Positions 16,257 through 25,139 of a DNA stretch of 51,318 nucleotides are shown in pieces. The stretch spans positions 1 to 51,318 of the forward strand of contig JADHUC010000029.1 of the NCBI GenBank assembly GCA_016784735.1. The letters run 5' to 3'. The position numbers and the translations under genes are program-made. The DNA comes from Pirellulaceae bacterium (GTDB lineage: Bacteria; Planctomycetota; Planctomycetia; Pirellulales; Pirellulaceae). The notes under the pieces are model-generated. The model had not been told where the DNA came from. It worked only from the letters and a program-made list of their open reading frames with translations, and did not search any database. Position 1 is the stretch's first letter; each line of letters opens with the position of its first letter.

Positions 16257-19200
16257 ATGAGATTCGCAATCCTGTATGCCGCCGTCGTGTTTTGGGGAAG
16301 CTTCGCCGTTGCGGAGTCCGATCAAGCCGTAGCGTCTGAGCTTGGGCCGTACCAGCGCCAGGTGGTTCAGCAACTGTCGCTGTTGGATTCGGACGACGCG
16401 TCGAAGCGCGCCGGCGCGGCCGAGGCCATCGGCTTTCTTCGCGCGTACTCGGCAGAGGAAGCCCTGATTGAACGGCTTGGGGACCAGTCGGCGGACGTGC
16501 GACGCCAAGCGGCGATGGCGTTGGCCTGGTGCGGCGGCCGTCGGGCTGTTGTCGCTCTGCTAGACGCGCTGGAAGATAGGGACTGGCTCACCCGTCAGGC
16601 CACGCACGTATCGTTGACCAATCTGACCGGGATGGAGTTTCCTTTCGACTCGACGGCACCGACCAGCCAACGGGCAGCGCAGGCACGTCGCTGGCGCGAA
16701 TGGTGGACGGCAGTGCCACAGAATTGTCCGCCTGAAGACGTCTTGGCGCTATTGCAGCGGCCGAAGAACCTGGCGCGCGGCCGCTCTGTGCTGGCCTCGT
16801 CCAGTTACAAAGGCCCGCCCGATCTCTTGACCGACGGGCGGATTGGTCCGCAGTATTGGCAGACGAAAGACGTCGAGTATCCACAGTGGTGCACGATCGA
16901 CCTGGGCCAGCCGACCGAGATTGCCCGCGTGGTCGTGCACCAGTACGGCCCGACGCTGGTGATGACCGAGTATCAGGTGGCCACCAGCCTGGACAATCAA
17001 GACTACGAAATTGTTTCCCATGGCCAAAGTGCCACGCCGGTCGAATTGGTGATCGACTTCGCGCCGCGAGTCGCCCGGTACGTCCGCGTCGTGAGTCTTC
17101 GCGGTCGGCTTGCAACCCACCCCACGACTTTCTTCGAGATTGAGGTGTACGCCGGGTCCGAATCTGACGAGACAAAGGCTGCGTCAGCTTCCATCGAATG
17201 GCGAGTCGAACGTGGCCTGCGAGCCTTGGGAGCACTCGGCGGAGACGGCGCAACCGAAGCGATCGTTGAATGCCTGGGGCCAGAACCGCCAACCGCACCA
17301 CATTGGCGTCCGACAGTTCGAGCCGGAATCCGGGCGCTGGGGCGGCTGCGCGAACCGTCTGGTTTCGAAACGCTGGTCGGTTTACTGGACAACACGATGT
17401 GGGCACGCTGCGCCGCCGAAGCGTTAGGCGATTTCGGCGACGCGAGGGCCGTGGCGGCTTTGCTGGCGGCCTATCCTCGATACGCCAAACAGTTCGACGG
17501 CACATATCCCCCCCACGTCCCCGTGGACGACAACTGGGGTTCCCCTCCGTCGGACGTTGCCGAGGACCGGATGCTGGAGACGCCTTTTGCCATCTCCTAC
17601 GCCCTGTGCCGTCTGCCCCTGGACCGCGACGAAGACCGACGGACGTTGCGCGGCCTGGCCCCACTGGTAATGGCCAATTTGCCGGGCGACCACGATCGTT
17701 TCATGCTGTACGAGTTGGCAGTGCCCGATCTGCTGACACGTCATTTGATGGAACATGCGGGCTTGCGCCAGGAGGCGTGCGAGCATGCCTTCGAGATACT
17801 TGGCCAACCACGGCGCGTCGCGAAACTGGCCGACGCTCCAGAGTGGCCCAAGCCACCCGGTTACGGAGCTATCACGACCGAGTTGCGTCAGGCGATCTGC
17901 ATTTCCACCTGGCTTCCCGTCTTATGTACCGACAGGGAAGATCTGCCAAGGCTCGTGGCACTGTTGGAGCACGAGGAAGGTTGGGTACGGATCAACGCCG
18001 CCAAGACGCTAGCCTTGCTCGGTGATGAACGGGCCGTCGCCCCTATCGCCAGAGTGCTCGCGGAGGCCAAGGCTGAAGCTGACTTTGGTTACTGCGGTAC
18101 GTTCAAGTTCGACGAATACAACGACGTCTCGCCACGTTGGCGAGAGGCGTTCGTGCGGGCGTTGGGTCTGCTCGGTGCCCACCAGCACACGGGTCTGCTT
18201 GTGCGCATCCTCAACGACACGCGGTCCACTCTGGGTGTCCGCTACGCAGCGGCCCAGGCACTGGCTGATCTTCTAGCCCGCGGGGAGAACTCGCAAGCCG
18301 TAGCCACGTTGGCCGACGCAGCGACCGAACACACGTTCGAGAGCATTCGACACCTGGCTCGCGATACCTTCCGAATCCGCGGGATCTCGCCGCCGCAAAC
18401 GGATGGAACACATTCTTCGTTTAACCGCAAGCCGGAGGCGTGCGCGTCCCGCAGCGCACGCCTCCGGCTTGCGGTTAAACGAGACAACTCTGTCGGCAAC
18501 GAGACGAATGCCGCACCGGGGATGCCCGAGGCGATCGTCTTCATCAAAGGCCACAACACCATACCCAACGACGTGGGGACGGTCGAGTTGGCCGACCGCT
18601 GGCGACGGACTTACGTTTACACCGATCCCGGGCCTGTGTATCGCCCGGGACGAAACCTCCACATCTTGCGCCTCTCGAAACCCACCGGCGAAGTGACGCC
18701 GCTGACTACGTTCTCCGACGGTTACGTGGCCGACTGCGAATTGTCGTGGGACGGCACTCACGTGATCTTCAGCCGCCGTGGGCAAGACGATCCGTGGTGG
18801 CACGTCTGGCGAATCGGTGTCGACGGCTCGGGGCTTGAACAACTGACCGACGGGCCGCATCACGATGTCGGACCGGCCTACCTGCCCGACGAGCGGATCG
18901 TTCTTTCGTCGACGCGGAGCGGCATACGGGACGAATACCACGGGTACCAGTGCAACGCCCTTTACGTGATGAATGCCGATGGCTCGGGCATGGAACGAAT
19001 CGCCACCAATGCTGGACGAGACAACGAACCGGCCGTGCTGGCCGACGGTCGGATCGCGTTCTGTCGTTTGGAGATGTTCTACGCAAGGATCAAGACCGAG
19101 CTGACGCTGCACGCCGTGCACGCCGACGGCACGCAGGACGTGGTCCTGTACGGTCCGGAACGGCGCCGGTTCTGGCACGAACTGGACTATGGTCTGCGTT

Positions 19201-20117
19201 CGCGAATTGGCCGAGTCGAGAATCCGCTCACATTCGGCGTGCTGCGTATGACACAGCCGCAGGCGATGCCCGACGGTCGACAAATCGTGGTGGCGACCCA
19301 GGCCGGACTGGCGCTGGTCGGCGGCCTGCGCGACCGCGAGACGATCATCACGCCGGAAAACGAGACTCAAGCCTATACCACTCCGTTTCCGCTGCCCGAT
19401 GGCCGCGTGCTGTGTGCCGCAACGCCGAAGGTACTTGAGCACGAAAAAATCGACCTGGGGTTGTATCTGCTTGATCCGGCGACACAGAAGCTGGAATTGG
19501 TGTACAACGATCCAGCGACGGCCGACTTTGAACCGCGCCCCGTGCTGCCACGCCCGGCCCCGAGAAGACAACCGACTCGGACAGAGCCGGACGCCTACAC
19601 CGGACAGTTCGTGTGCGCGTCGGTCTTCACGACGCAGGAGAAAGATGTGGTGGAACGGGGCCGGCTGGTTCGCCTGGTGGAGGGCATGCCAGCCGTGGGC
19701 CGGCACAGCACGCACACGAATCTATGGCCGATCTGGAAGAATCACCACGGTCTGCACGCGCGTGTCTTGGGGACCGTGCCGCTGGCGCCGGACGGGTCGT
19801 TCAATGTCCAGGTGCCGGCCGACCGGATGGTGCATTTCCAGGTGCTGGATAGCGACCGCCGTGTCATCGGCAACCAATTGACATGGATCTATCCCCGGGC
19901 CGGAGAGAGTCGATCGTGTATCGGCTGCCACGAACGCCCACACACCGCCCCAGGCGACGCCTTACCGCTGGCGCTCGGTTATCGGCCCGTCGAGTTCTTG
20001 CCCAACGGCGACGAATTCACCTACCGCGCCAAGGCATGGATGAAGGGCTATCTGCCGCCCGAGGTCGAGGAGCGAATGCGCACCGTCCGATCTATCAATC
20101 TGTTGGGACGGCAGTAG
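16257..20117 (+). CDS. HEAT / F5-8 type C / HEAT / propeller / haem c fusion protein (hydrazine-synthase-alpha-like)
   Basis: 1286 residues from ATG 16257; the frame is open further upstream but only as the wrong frame of the previous gene. A signal peptide (MRFAILYAAVVFWGSFAVA) leads to HEAT-type repeats (QSADVRRQAAMALAWCGG). Next is a discoidin-like F5/8 type C domain, residues about 170-300 (NLARGRSVLASSSYKGPP ... WCTIDLGQPTEIARVVVHQY), then more HEAT repeats (GWVRINAAKTLALLGDERAV). After a linker encoded by a palindromic repeat (residues about 721-742) comes a PD40-like propeller (ELSWDGTHVIFSRR, PAYLPDERIVLSSTR) and one haem c motif CIGCH at 19917-19931. The C-terminal half is homologous in layout to the gene at 1-3251. 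Expected in the periplasm; electron transfer or sensing are possible, function unknown. Confidence 0.85.
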   Translation: MRFAILYAAVVFWGSFAVAESDQAVASELGPYQRQVVQQLSLLDSDDASKRAGAAEAIGFLRAYSAEEALIERLGDQSADVRRQAAMALAWCGGRRAVVALLDALEDRDWLTRQATHVSLTNLTGMEFPFDSTAPTSQRAAQARRWREWWTAVPQNCPPEDVLALLQRPKNLARGRSVLASSSYKGPPDLLTDGRIGPQYWQTKDVEYPQWCTIDLGQPTEIARVVVHQYGPTLVMTEYQVATSLDNQDYEIVSHGQSATPVELVIDFAPRVARYVRVVSLRGRLATHPTTFFEIEVYAGSESDETKAASASIEWRVERGLRALGALGGDGATEAIVECLGPEPPTAPHWRPTVRAGIRALGRLREPSGFETLVGLLDNTMWARCAAEALGDFGDARAVAALLAAYPRYAKQFDGTYPPHVPVDDNWGSPPSDVAEDRMLETPFAISYALCRLPLDRDEDRRTLRGLAPLVMANLPGDHDRFMLYELAVPDLLTRHLMEHAGLRQEACEHAFEILGQPRRVAKLADAPEWPKPPGYGAITTELRQAICISTWLPVLCTDREDLPRLVALLEHEEGWVRINAAKTLALLGDERAVAPIARVLAEAKAEADFGYCGTFKFDEYNDVSPRWREAFVRALGLLGAHQHTGLLVRILNDTRSTLGVRYAAAQALADLLARGENSQAVATLADAATEHTFESIRHLARDTFRIRGISPPQTDGTHSSFNRKPEACASRSARLRLAVKRDNSVGNETNAAPGMPEAIVFIKGHNTIPNDVGTVELADRWRRTYVYTDPGPVYRPGRNLHILRLSKPTGEVTPLTTFSDGYVADCELSWDGTHVIFSRRGQDDPWWHVWRIGVDGSGLEQLTDGPHHDVGPAYLPDERIVLSSTRSGIRDEYHGYQCNALYVMNADGSGMERIATNAGRDNEPAVLADGRIAFCRLEMFYARIKTELTLHAVHADGTQDVVLYGPERRRFWHELDYGLRSRIGRVENPLTFGVLRMTQPQAMPDGRQIVVATQAGLALVGGLRDRETIITPENETQAYTTPFPLPDGRVLCAATPKVLEHEKIDLGLYLLDPATQKLELVYNDPATADFEPRPVLPRPAPRRQPTRTEPDAYTGQFVCASVFTTQEKDVVERGRLVRLVEGMPAVGRHSTHTNLWPIWKNHHGLHARVLGTVPLAPDGSFNVQVPADRMVHFQVLDSDRRVIGNQLTWIYPRAGESRSCIGCHERPHTAPGDALPLALGYRPVEFLPNGDEFTYRAKAWMKGYLPPEVEERMRTVRSINLLGRQ
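18417..18482. repeat. 66-bp perfect palindromic repeat inside a coding region
   Basis: 28-base arms (18417-18444 and 18455-18482) match exactly around a 10-base loop cgtcccgcag. The ends are tcgtttaaccgc and gcggttaaacga, as in the repeat at 10155-10220. The element is 66 bases, a multiple of three, and has no stop in the host frame, so it adds 22 residues of Arg/Lys/Ala-rich linker exactly between the second HEAT block and the propeller. Confidence 0.95.
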
Positions 20118-20244
20118 ACAAGCCGCCGTGCTTTATGCCGGCGGTTCGTGACATTCGGGCTAGAACGGGTAACGCAGTCGTTGCTACCAGATGCCTCCGA
20201 GTTCATCTCGGGGGTGTTTCACCTCGTCGGCCGGAGGTAATAAT

Positions 20245-20265
20245 CCACCGGAACAAGTCCGGTGG
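20245..20265. repeat. ccaccgg/ccggtgg hairpin
   Basis: A 7-bp stem ccaccgg ... ccggtgg with loop aacaagt region. It shares its stem with the four palindromes at 21544-21785 and lies in the 259-base gap between the convergent genes ending at 20117 and 20377, so it may serve as a transcription stop or be a copy of the same repeat family. I see no gene in this gap. Confidence 0.6.
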
Positions 20266-20317
20266 CATTCGGCAAGCCCGGCGTATTCCGCGTTGTTGTT
20301 AGGTTGAAGGTCATGCA

Positions 20318-20338
20318 CCGCTGGCCCGAAGCCAGCGG
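20318..20338. terminator. Hairpin between convergent genes
   Basis: Stem ccgctggc / gccagcgg (8 bp) with a 5-base loop ccgaa. Placed 39 bases before the end of the minus-strand gene and 200 bases after the plus-strand one. Could be a bidirectional terminator; no T-run, so a REP-like repeat is the alternative. Confidence 0.4.
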
Positions 20339-20376
20339 CTTGGAATACACCTGGAGACGAGTCTTCTGGGCGGCCC

Positions 20377-21390
20377 CTATTTGTTACGCGCCTCGTTGGC
20401 CTTCTTGGCCTTTTCCAGTACCTCTGCCATGCTGACCGGCTTGCCGCCTTGACGTTTGCTTTCGTCGGCCGCTTCCATGAACGTGTAGATCTCGAGGGTT
20501 TCCTCCATGGAGACGGGCGGTTTTCCCGTCTTGAAAAACTTGCAGATTTCGACCACCATCGGCTTGTAGCTTTCGTACTTGCCGGCGTTGCCGCTGCCTT
20601 TGGTGCCGACCACCTCGGCACCATAGCCTTTTCTCGCCTCGAACGTCCCCGTGCGACCGTCCTCCCAGACGCCGACAACCTTTTCCTGGGCCTCACGCGT
20701 GACCGTCTCGCAGCCCGTGCCCATGATCGTGAAGAGGATTTCGCAGCCGTGGATGCCGTACCAGAATAGATCGGGATGGTGCGGCTCGATGCTCATTGGG
20801 CCCCAGGCCGTGCAGCTTTTGATTTGGCCGAATTCGGACTTGCCGCTGCGAGCCGCCTGGAAGCCGGAACCAAAGCGGAGCGACGAACTGGAGAAGCAGG
20901 GGACGTTCTTTTCCTTCGCCAAGCGGAAGATCTCAACACAATCGGCCAGCGAACCGGCCATCGGTTTGTCGACAAATAGCGGTTTACCAGCCTCGATCAC
21001 GGGGCGCGCCATCTCCAGGTGTGGCCTCCCATCGACCTCCTCCAGGAACACGACGTCGACATTCTCCAGCATTTCGGGGATCGTGTCGTAGATCTTGATG
21101 CCTTTCTCGCGAAGCTGCTCGGTGTACTTCTCGCGGCGGCCCCAGCTCGATGGATTGTCCTCGATGCCGCCCGTGAAGCCGGCCACGATCTCCACGTCGG
21201 CCAAGTCGCCGGTGGCGTTCGGATCGTTTACCACGCCAGTGAAGGCCATCACATGGGAGGTCGTCAGTCCGATCATCCCGGCACGCAGCACCTTCTTGGA
21301 CGCTTCCGGCTCTCCTGCTCGGACCGGCACCACGTATCCGGCCACGATGATCATGCACAACACGCTCAAGACACTCAGATGGCGACTCAT
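20377..21390 (-). CDS. Secreted Gfo/Idh/MocA-family oxidoreductase
   Basis: Start at ATG 21390, with gaggag about 6 bases upstream; a longer frame has no such site. 337 residues. Signal peptide MSRHLSVLSVLCMIIVAGYV to about residue 25. The Rossmann part starts LRAGMIGLTTSHVMAF, where the usual GxGxxG nucleotide loop is degenerate. The family lysine motif is present as FVDKPMAGS, and the C-terminal sheet contains WYGIHGCEILFTIMG. Members oxidise or isomerise sugars and sugar derivatives using NAD(P). An extracytoplasmic location and a weak nucleotide loop make cofactor use uncertain. It is preceded (upstream of its start) by a palindromic repeat array. Confidence 0.85.
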   Translation of the reverse strand: MSRHLSVLSVLCMIIVAGYVVPVRAGEPEASKKVLRAGMIGLTTSHVMAFTGVVNDPNATGDLADVEIVAGFTGGIEDNPSSWGRREKYTEQLREKGIKIYDTIPEMLENVDVVFLEEVDGRPHLEMARPVIEAGKPLFVDKPMAGSLADCVEIFRLAKEKNVPCFSSSSLRFGSGFQAARSGKSEFGQIKSCTAWGPMSIEPHHPDLFWYGIHGCEILFTIMGTGCETVTREAQEKVVGVWEDGRTGTFEARKGYGAEVVGTKGSGNAGKYESYKPMVVEICKFFKTGKPPVSMEETLEIYTFMEAADESKRQGGKPVSMAEVLEKAKKANEARNK

Positions 21391-21543
21391 GGAAATCTCC
21401 TCGCTGTGAATCCTCTTGCAGTAAATAACACCACGGTGCCGAGCCAACCGGGCTCGGGCTTTCTCTAATATTGTTGATTGAATGGACAGCGCCACTTTGC
21501 CCGGAAGGCGAAGCGTAAAATGCTGCCAATTCACGTGTTAGCC

Positions 21544-21785
21544 CCACCGGCCCCGTGCCGGTGGTCTACAGGTTTGGCGACTAATGCGTGGACACGAAAT
21601 GCAACGAGAGCCCACCGGCCCCGTGCCGGTGGTGAACCGCTTTGACAACTACATGCGGAACCACCAAAACTTGGCCGCTAGTTTCCAAACCCTTTTCCAC
21701 CGGCACGGGGCCGGTGGGGAGTCGGTGTTAGCTGCGACCGCCGCCTTAGTCCTCAAACCTGTTTCCACCGGCGCGGGGCCGGTGG
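21544..21785. repeat. Array of four ccaccgg...ccggtgg palindromes
   Basis: Four 21-base palindromes with stem ccaccgg/ccggtgg lie at 21544-21564, 21612-21632, 21697-21717 and 21765-21785. The first two have the loop ccccgtg; the last two are in the opposite orientation (cacgggg, cgcgggg). Spacing is 48-65 bases and the spacers are unrelated. The 21391-21838 gap is otherwise without a gene. This is a REP/BIME-type array between two minus-strand genes. Confidence 0.9.
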
Positions 21786-21838
21786 GGTACTGGCAAAGTG
21801 ACGCTGTCCAATTAGTGTATCGTCTGACTGGCTGCGCC

Positions 21839-23740
21839 TCAAGGATTTTCTATTGGCACAAACTTCAGCGAACGTAACCGAATCCACTCGGCCTTCGGCC
21901 GACCGGCCGGACGAACGGTCACTTGATGATTGCCGGCAGACAGCTCGATCTGCCCAAGTGTGAAACGATCGAACCGGTCCCAGCCTCCCGTTGATTTGGC
22001 GCGATCACCCGTGGAAGCGCCAAGCTGGTCTGTGACGGACTTGCCGTCGATTTCAAGAGCCAGAGGGTCTTCCGAGAGCGCGCCTTCGGAGCCGGCCAGC
22101 GACCACACGGCCTGAACTTCGTACTTGCCCGGCCTGACTCGCGACAACGTCCAGACGGCGCGGTCGCTCACGTCTTTCCAGCCGGCCATCGTACGCAGGT
22201 CGTCCAACAGCCTGACGTTTTCGCCTTGGAGTTGGACGGTTGTGCTATCCAACGTCAACGAACGATCGACATACGACGCCCGCACAATCGGCGGTTTGTC
22301 GCTGATCAGGAACTGGGCCTTGGTAGTGCCTCCTTTGGCCAGATCGTATTTCGGATCCGCATAACGGTCGAAGAACTTATGCAAACGGTCACGCAACTCG
22401 TCTTGAATCGTCTTGACCGCCGGTTGGTCGATCAGGTTTTCCAGTTCGCCAGGATCTTTGCGCAAATCGTACAACTCTCGAGGACCGTCTTTCAGGCGTT
22501 CGACGTACTTCCAATCGTCCGTTCGCACGGCCCGCACCGTCTCGAATTCGAAGAACACCGTATTGTCCCATTCCGGGTCCGTAGTCCCGCCTTTGAGGAC
22601 CGGAGCGTAACTCCGACCGGGAGACAACGGAACCTCGGGGATCTTGTCCTCCAGATCCAGGTAGCTCAGGACGGTGGGGTAGAAGTCGTAGTTGCTGACC
22701 AACAAATCGCAACGGCCACCGGCGGCGATGCGTTCCCGGTGACGTAGAATCAACGGTACGTGCATCGTCGTGTCGAAGGCGGTCAACGGCCGCGTGTGGT
22801 CGCCCATGCCCCAGATTCCACTCTGACCGCCGGCCAGCCCCTGGTCGCCGGTGAACACGACCAACGTATTCTCGTCCAGCCCGTGTTGCTTGAGCGTCGC
22901 CATGATTTGGCCTACGCCGTCGTCAATGCCGCTGACCTCGGACGCATAGCGCCGCATCGATGTGGGATTGTTCAGATAGTCACGGTTGTTGTACATCCAC
23001 GGATGCATCTCGCGTCGCGGGAAGGAAGGCAGTTCCTTGTCCGCGTAGTAGTCGGCGTGGCGGTTACGGGCGTCGTTCAGCAACAACGGACTCAGACCAT
23101 ACGGCCCATTGTACGCCAGAAAAAGAAAAAACGGCCGTTCCTTGTTCTGCTCGATGAACTCGACGCCCCGCTTCGTCCAGTAGTCGGTCAAGTAGGTCGG
23201 TTCCTTGTGGATCTTTCCGTTCTCGATAACCTGCTGGTCGTAGAACTCCGAGGTTCCGCCGCCCGGTTTCGTGACCCAAAATGAAAAACCCTCCTGGGGT
23301 TCCATGTTCTTACCGAGATGCCACTTGCCGGAAAGCCCGCAGGTATAGCCCGACTCGGCCAGCACCTCGGGCAACGAGCGGAATTCTTCGAGGGTACTGA
23401 AAGCTTCGGGGCCGATTTGGACACTGCCGGCAATGAAGCAGTGTACGCCGTGCTGCGAAGGCATCAGACCCGTAAGCCACGTGGCGCGCGTCGGCGAACA
23501 GACCGGGTTGGAACTGTAGCACCGCTCGAACAGCATTCCCTCTCGGGCAAGCCGGTCGATGTGTGGCGTGCGGATGTCCGGATTGCCGTAACAGCCAAGC
23601 GTCCAAGCGCCATGGTTGTCGGTCATGATAAGAACGACATTCGGACGATCCTGAGCAGCGCCGTACAAGTGGCCAGTTGATGAGGTCAGGACCAGCCCAC
23701 TCAAGACGACAAAAGCAAGAAAAAGCCGAATTTGCTTCAT
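21839..23740 (-). CDS. Sulfatase (arylsulfatase type, formylglycine-dependent) with C-terminal beta domain
   Basis: Start ATG 23740 with gggagagag upstream. 633 residues: signal peptide (LFLAFVVLSGLVLTS), then a type I sulfatase domain. The metal-binding aspartate region is IMTDNHGAW near residues 39-46. The modification motif C81-S-P-T-R supplies the formylglycine; SGKWHLGK and VFTGDQGLAGGQSG are further family blocks. After about residue 490 a C-terminal sandwich (VRPGKYEVQAVWSL, GWDRF...LGQIELSAGNHQVTV) looks like a carbohydrate-binding module. It removes sulfate esters from glycans in the periplasm or outside. It follows the transglutaminase-like gene by 78 bases on the same strand. Exact sulfatase subfamily cannot be decided by eye. 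Confidence 0.95.
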   Translation of the reverse strand: MKQIRLFLAFVVLSGLVLTSSTGHLYGAAQDRPNVVLIMTDNHGAWTLGCYGNPDIRTPHIDRLAREGMLFERCYSSNPVCSPTRATWLTGLMPSQHGVHCFIAGSVQIGPEAFSTLEEFRSLPEVLAESGYTCGLSGKWHLGKNMEPQEGFSFWVTKPGGGTSEFYDQQVIENGKIHKEPTYLTDYWTKRGVEFIEQNKERPFFLFLAYNGPYGLSPLLLNDARNRHADYYADKELPSFPRREMHPWMYNNRDYLNNPTSMRRYASEVSGIDDGVGQIMATLKQHGLDENTLVVFTGDQGLAGGQSGIWGMGDHTRPLTAFDTTMHVPLILRHRERIAAGGRCDLLVSNYDFYPTVLSYLDLEDKIPEVPLSPGRSYAPVLKGGTTDPEWDNTVFFEFETVRAVRTDDWKYVERLKDGPRELYDLRKDPGELENLIDQPAVKTIQDELRDRLHKFFDRYADPKYDLAKGGTTKAQFLISDKPPIVRASYVDRSLTLDSTTVQLQGENVRLLDDLRTMAGWKDVSDRAVWTLSRVRPGKYEVQAVWSLAGSEGALSEDPLALEIDGKSVTDQLGASTGDRAKSTGGWDRFDRFTLGQIELSAGNHQVTVRPAGRPKAEWIRLRSLKFVPIENP

Positions 23741-23818
23741 TTTCTCTCTCCCGAAGATTATGGCGCAGGACGCCAATACCAAGTCAGTGTTTGGTGAATT
23801 CGATGTCTATCAGGCATT

Positions 23819-25039
23819 CTACTCGATACTGAATTTCACGTGACTCATCGGCCCGGTTGAAACATCACGGCGGACGACGCGGGCGTGTACCGAGTGTGTG
23901 CCGGTCTCGGCGATGATCGAGAACCGCTTGAGTCCCCAACCGTACATCTTGCCTGTCCAGACACGAGTGTTCTTCTTCGGCACGTCTTCCCATGCGGCGC
24001 CGTCCAGACGGATCTGGTAGTGGTCGAACTCGCCGTCGCCGGTCCATAAGTGGCCGAAGATCCGCTCTTCCGGACCGGGGCACAGGAGAATTCGAACTCG
24101 GTCGGTCGGTTTCCAACGAACGACTTCGGGATCCGAGATTCGCCAGGCGGTCAATCGCTTCTTGCGAATGAACCAAGCAGCGTGCGGCGATTCTTCCCAC
24201 GGAATCGTCTTGTTGTCGATCCAATCGACCGTGTGCCAGCGTTTGTCGAAGGTGTGCTCCAAGTCGTAGAACTCCGGTGTATTCGCGACCACGTCACACC
24301 GCGTGAGCCAGCGGACGTAGTAGAATGACCACGCGGGGCTTTTCTTCGTCTTGACCGGATGCGAGCGATCCGGGTGTACCTCGACCACGCGATCCATTGT
24401 ACCGTCGACCACATGCCGATGCATTTCTAGTGCGTCCTGTGGTACGTCGCCTACGGTGTAGTAGAGATTGAAGTCGTCCAGCGGCGTGGAATCGATCACA
24501 GCCCACTTGTCGAATTCCCGCAGGAATACCTCGGTGGTGAAGTGGCAGGCTGGGTTTTCGGGGCGACCGCATTCGATGTAGCGGGCGGGCATTCCCAACG
24601 CCCAACACGCCTGCTGAAACACCATCGCCGCCTGGCCGCACCATACCACCTGGCCCTTCTTGGCCCGATCCAGCAGGGCCACGGCACTCCAGTCGTCGAA
24701 CACGTCCTCGGCGGGTGTGCCAAATTTCAGGGCTTTGGCTACCCACTTCTTCAGCACCAAGGTTCGTTCCAGGTCGGTGCGGCAATCTTCCGTCTTCTCG
24801 TCCAGTCGATGTTGCTGACGAAGCTGCACCATCTTCGGGTGAAATCGAGAATCAAAAGCGAAGAACTCGATCCACGGCGATACGTCACCATTGTCGTATT
24901 CCATCACGACAACCTCCGGACCGATGGTTGCAGCCAGAGGGTTCGGGCCTTTGCGTATCGGTTCGCTTCCTGTAGCCACAGAAATCGAAAGCGACAACAT
25001 CACGTTTCCCACAGCAAGCAGTAGACGCGTTCGATTCAT
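23819..25039 (-). CDS. Secreted transglutaminase-like protein
   Basis: Start ATG 25039 (aaaggga at good spacing); 406 residues. A signal peptide of moderate quality (LLAVGNVMLSLSISVATG) is followed by a transglutaminase-like cysteine-protease core: C134 in VVWCGQAA, H166 in CHFTTEVFL, D183 in AVIDSTP, the expected Cys-His-Asp order. The C-terminal 150 residues form a beta domain (DHYQIRLDGAAWEDVP ... GLKRFSIIAETGTHSVHA). Substrate unknown; the fold is found in peptidases, amidases and sugar-associated enzymes. It is divergent from the enolase-superfamily gene (100-base gap) and upstream of the sulfatase. Confidence 0.88.
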   Translation of the reverse strand: MNRTRLLLAVGNVMLSLSISVATGSEPIRKGPNPLAATIGPEVVVMEYDNGDVSPWIEFFAFDSRFHPKMVQLRQQHRLDEKTEDCRTDLERTLVLKKWVAKALKFGTPAEDVFDDWSAVALLDRAKKGQVVWCGQAAMVFQQACWALGMPARYIECGRPENPACHFTTEVFLREFDKWAVIDSTPLDDFNLYYTVGDVPQDALEMHRHVVDGTMDRVVEVHPDRSHPVKTKKSPAWSFYYVRWLTRCDVVANTPEFYDLEHTFDKRWHTVDWIDNKTIPWEESPHAAWFIRKKRLTAWRISDPEVVRWKPTDRVRILLCPGPEERIFGHLWTGDGEFDHYQIRLDGAAWEDVPKKNTRVWTGKMYGWGLKRFSIIAETGTHSVHARVVRRDVSTGPMSHVKFSIE

Positions 25040-25139
25040 CTGGGTCCCTTTCATCGAGTGTTCTGGTGGGCTCGCATTCCAGTGATCCCCAGCGTAACAT
25101 TTTCACTGTGGGGTCGTGAAGTCGAGCCAAAGGATTACC

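Noticed and set aside
18273..19715. A 480-codon antisense frame over the propeller-cytochrome
   Set aside because: Shadow of the plus-strand gene that has PD40 repeats and CxxCH.
21544..21785. CRISPR array
   Set aside because: Only four units, two in inverted orientation, uneven spacing and no cas gene; a palindromic REP-type array fits better.
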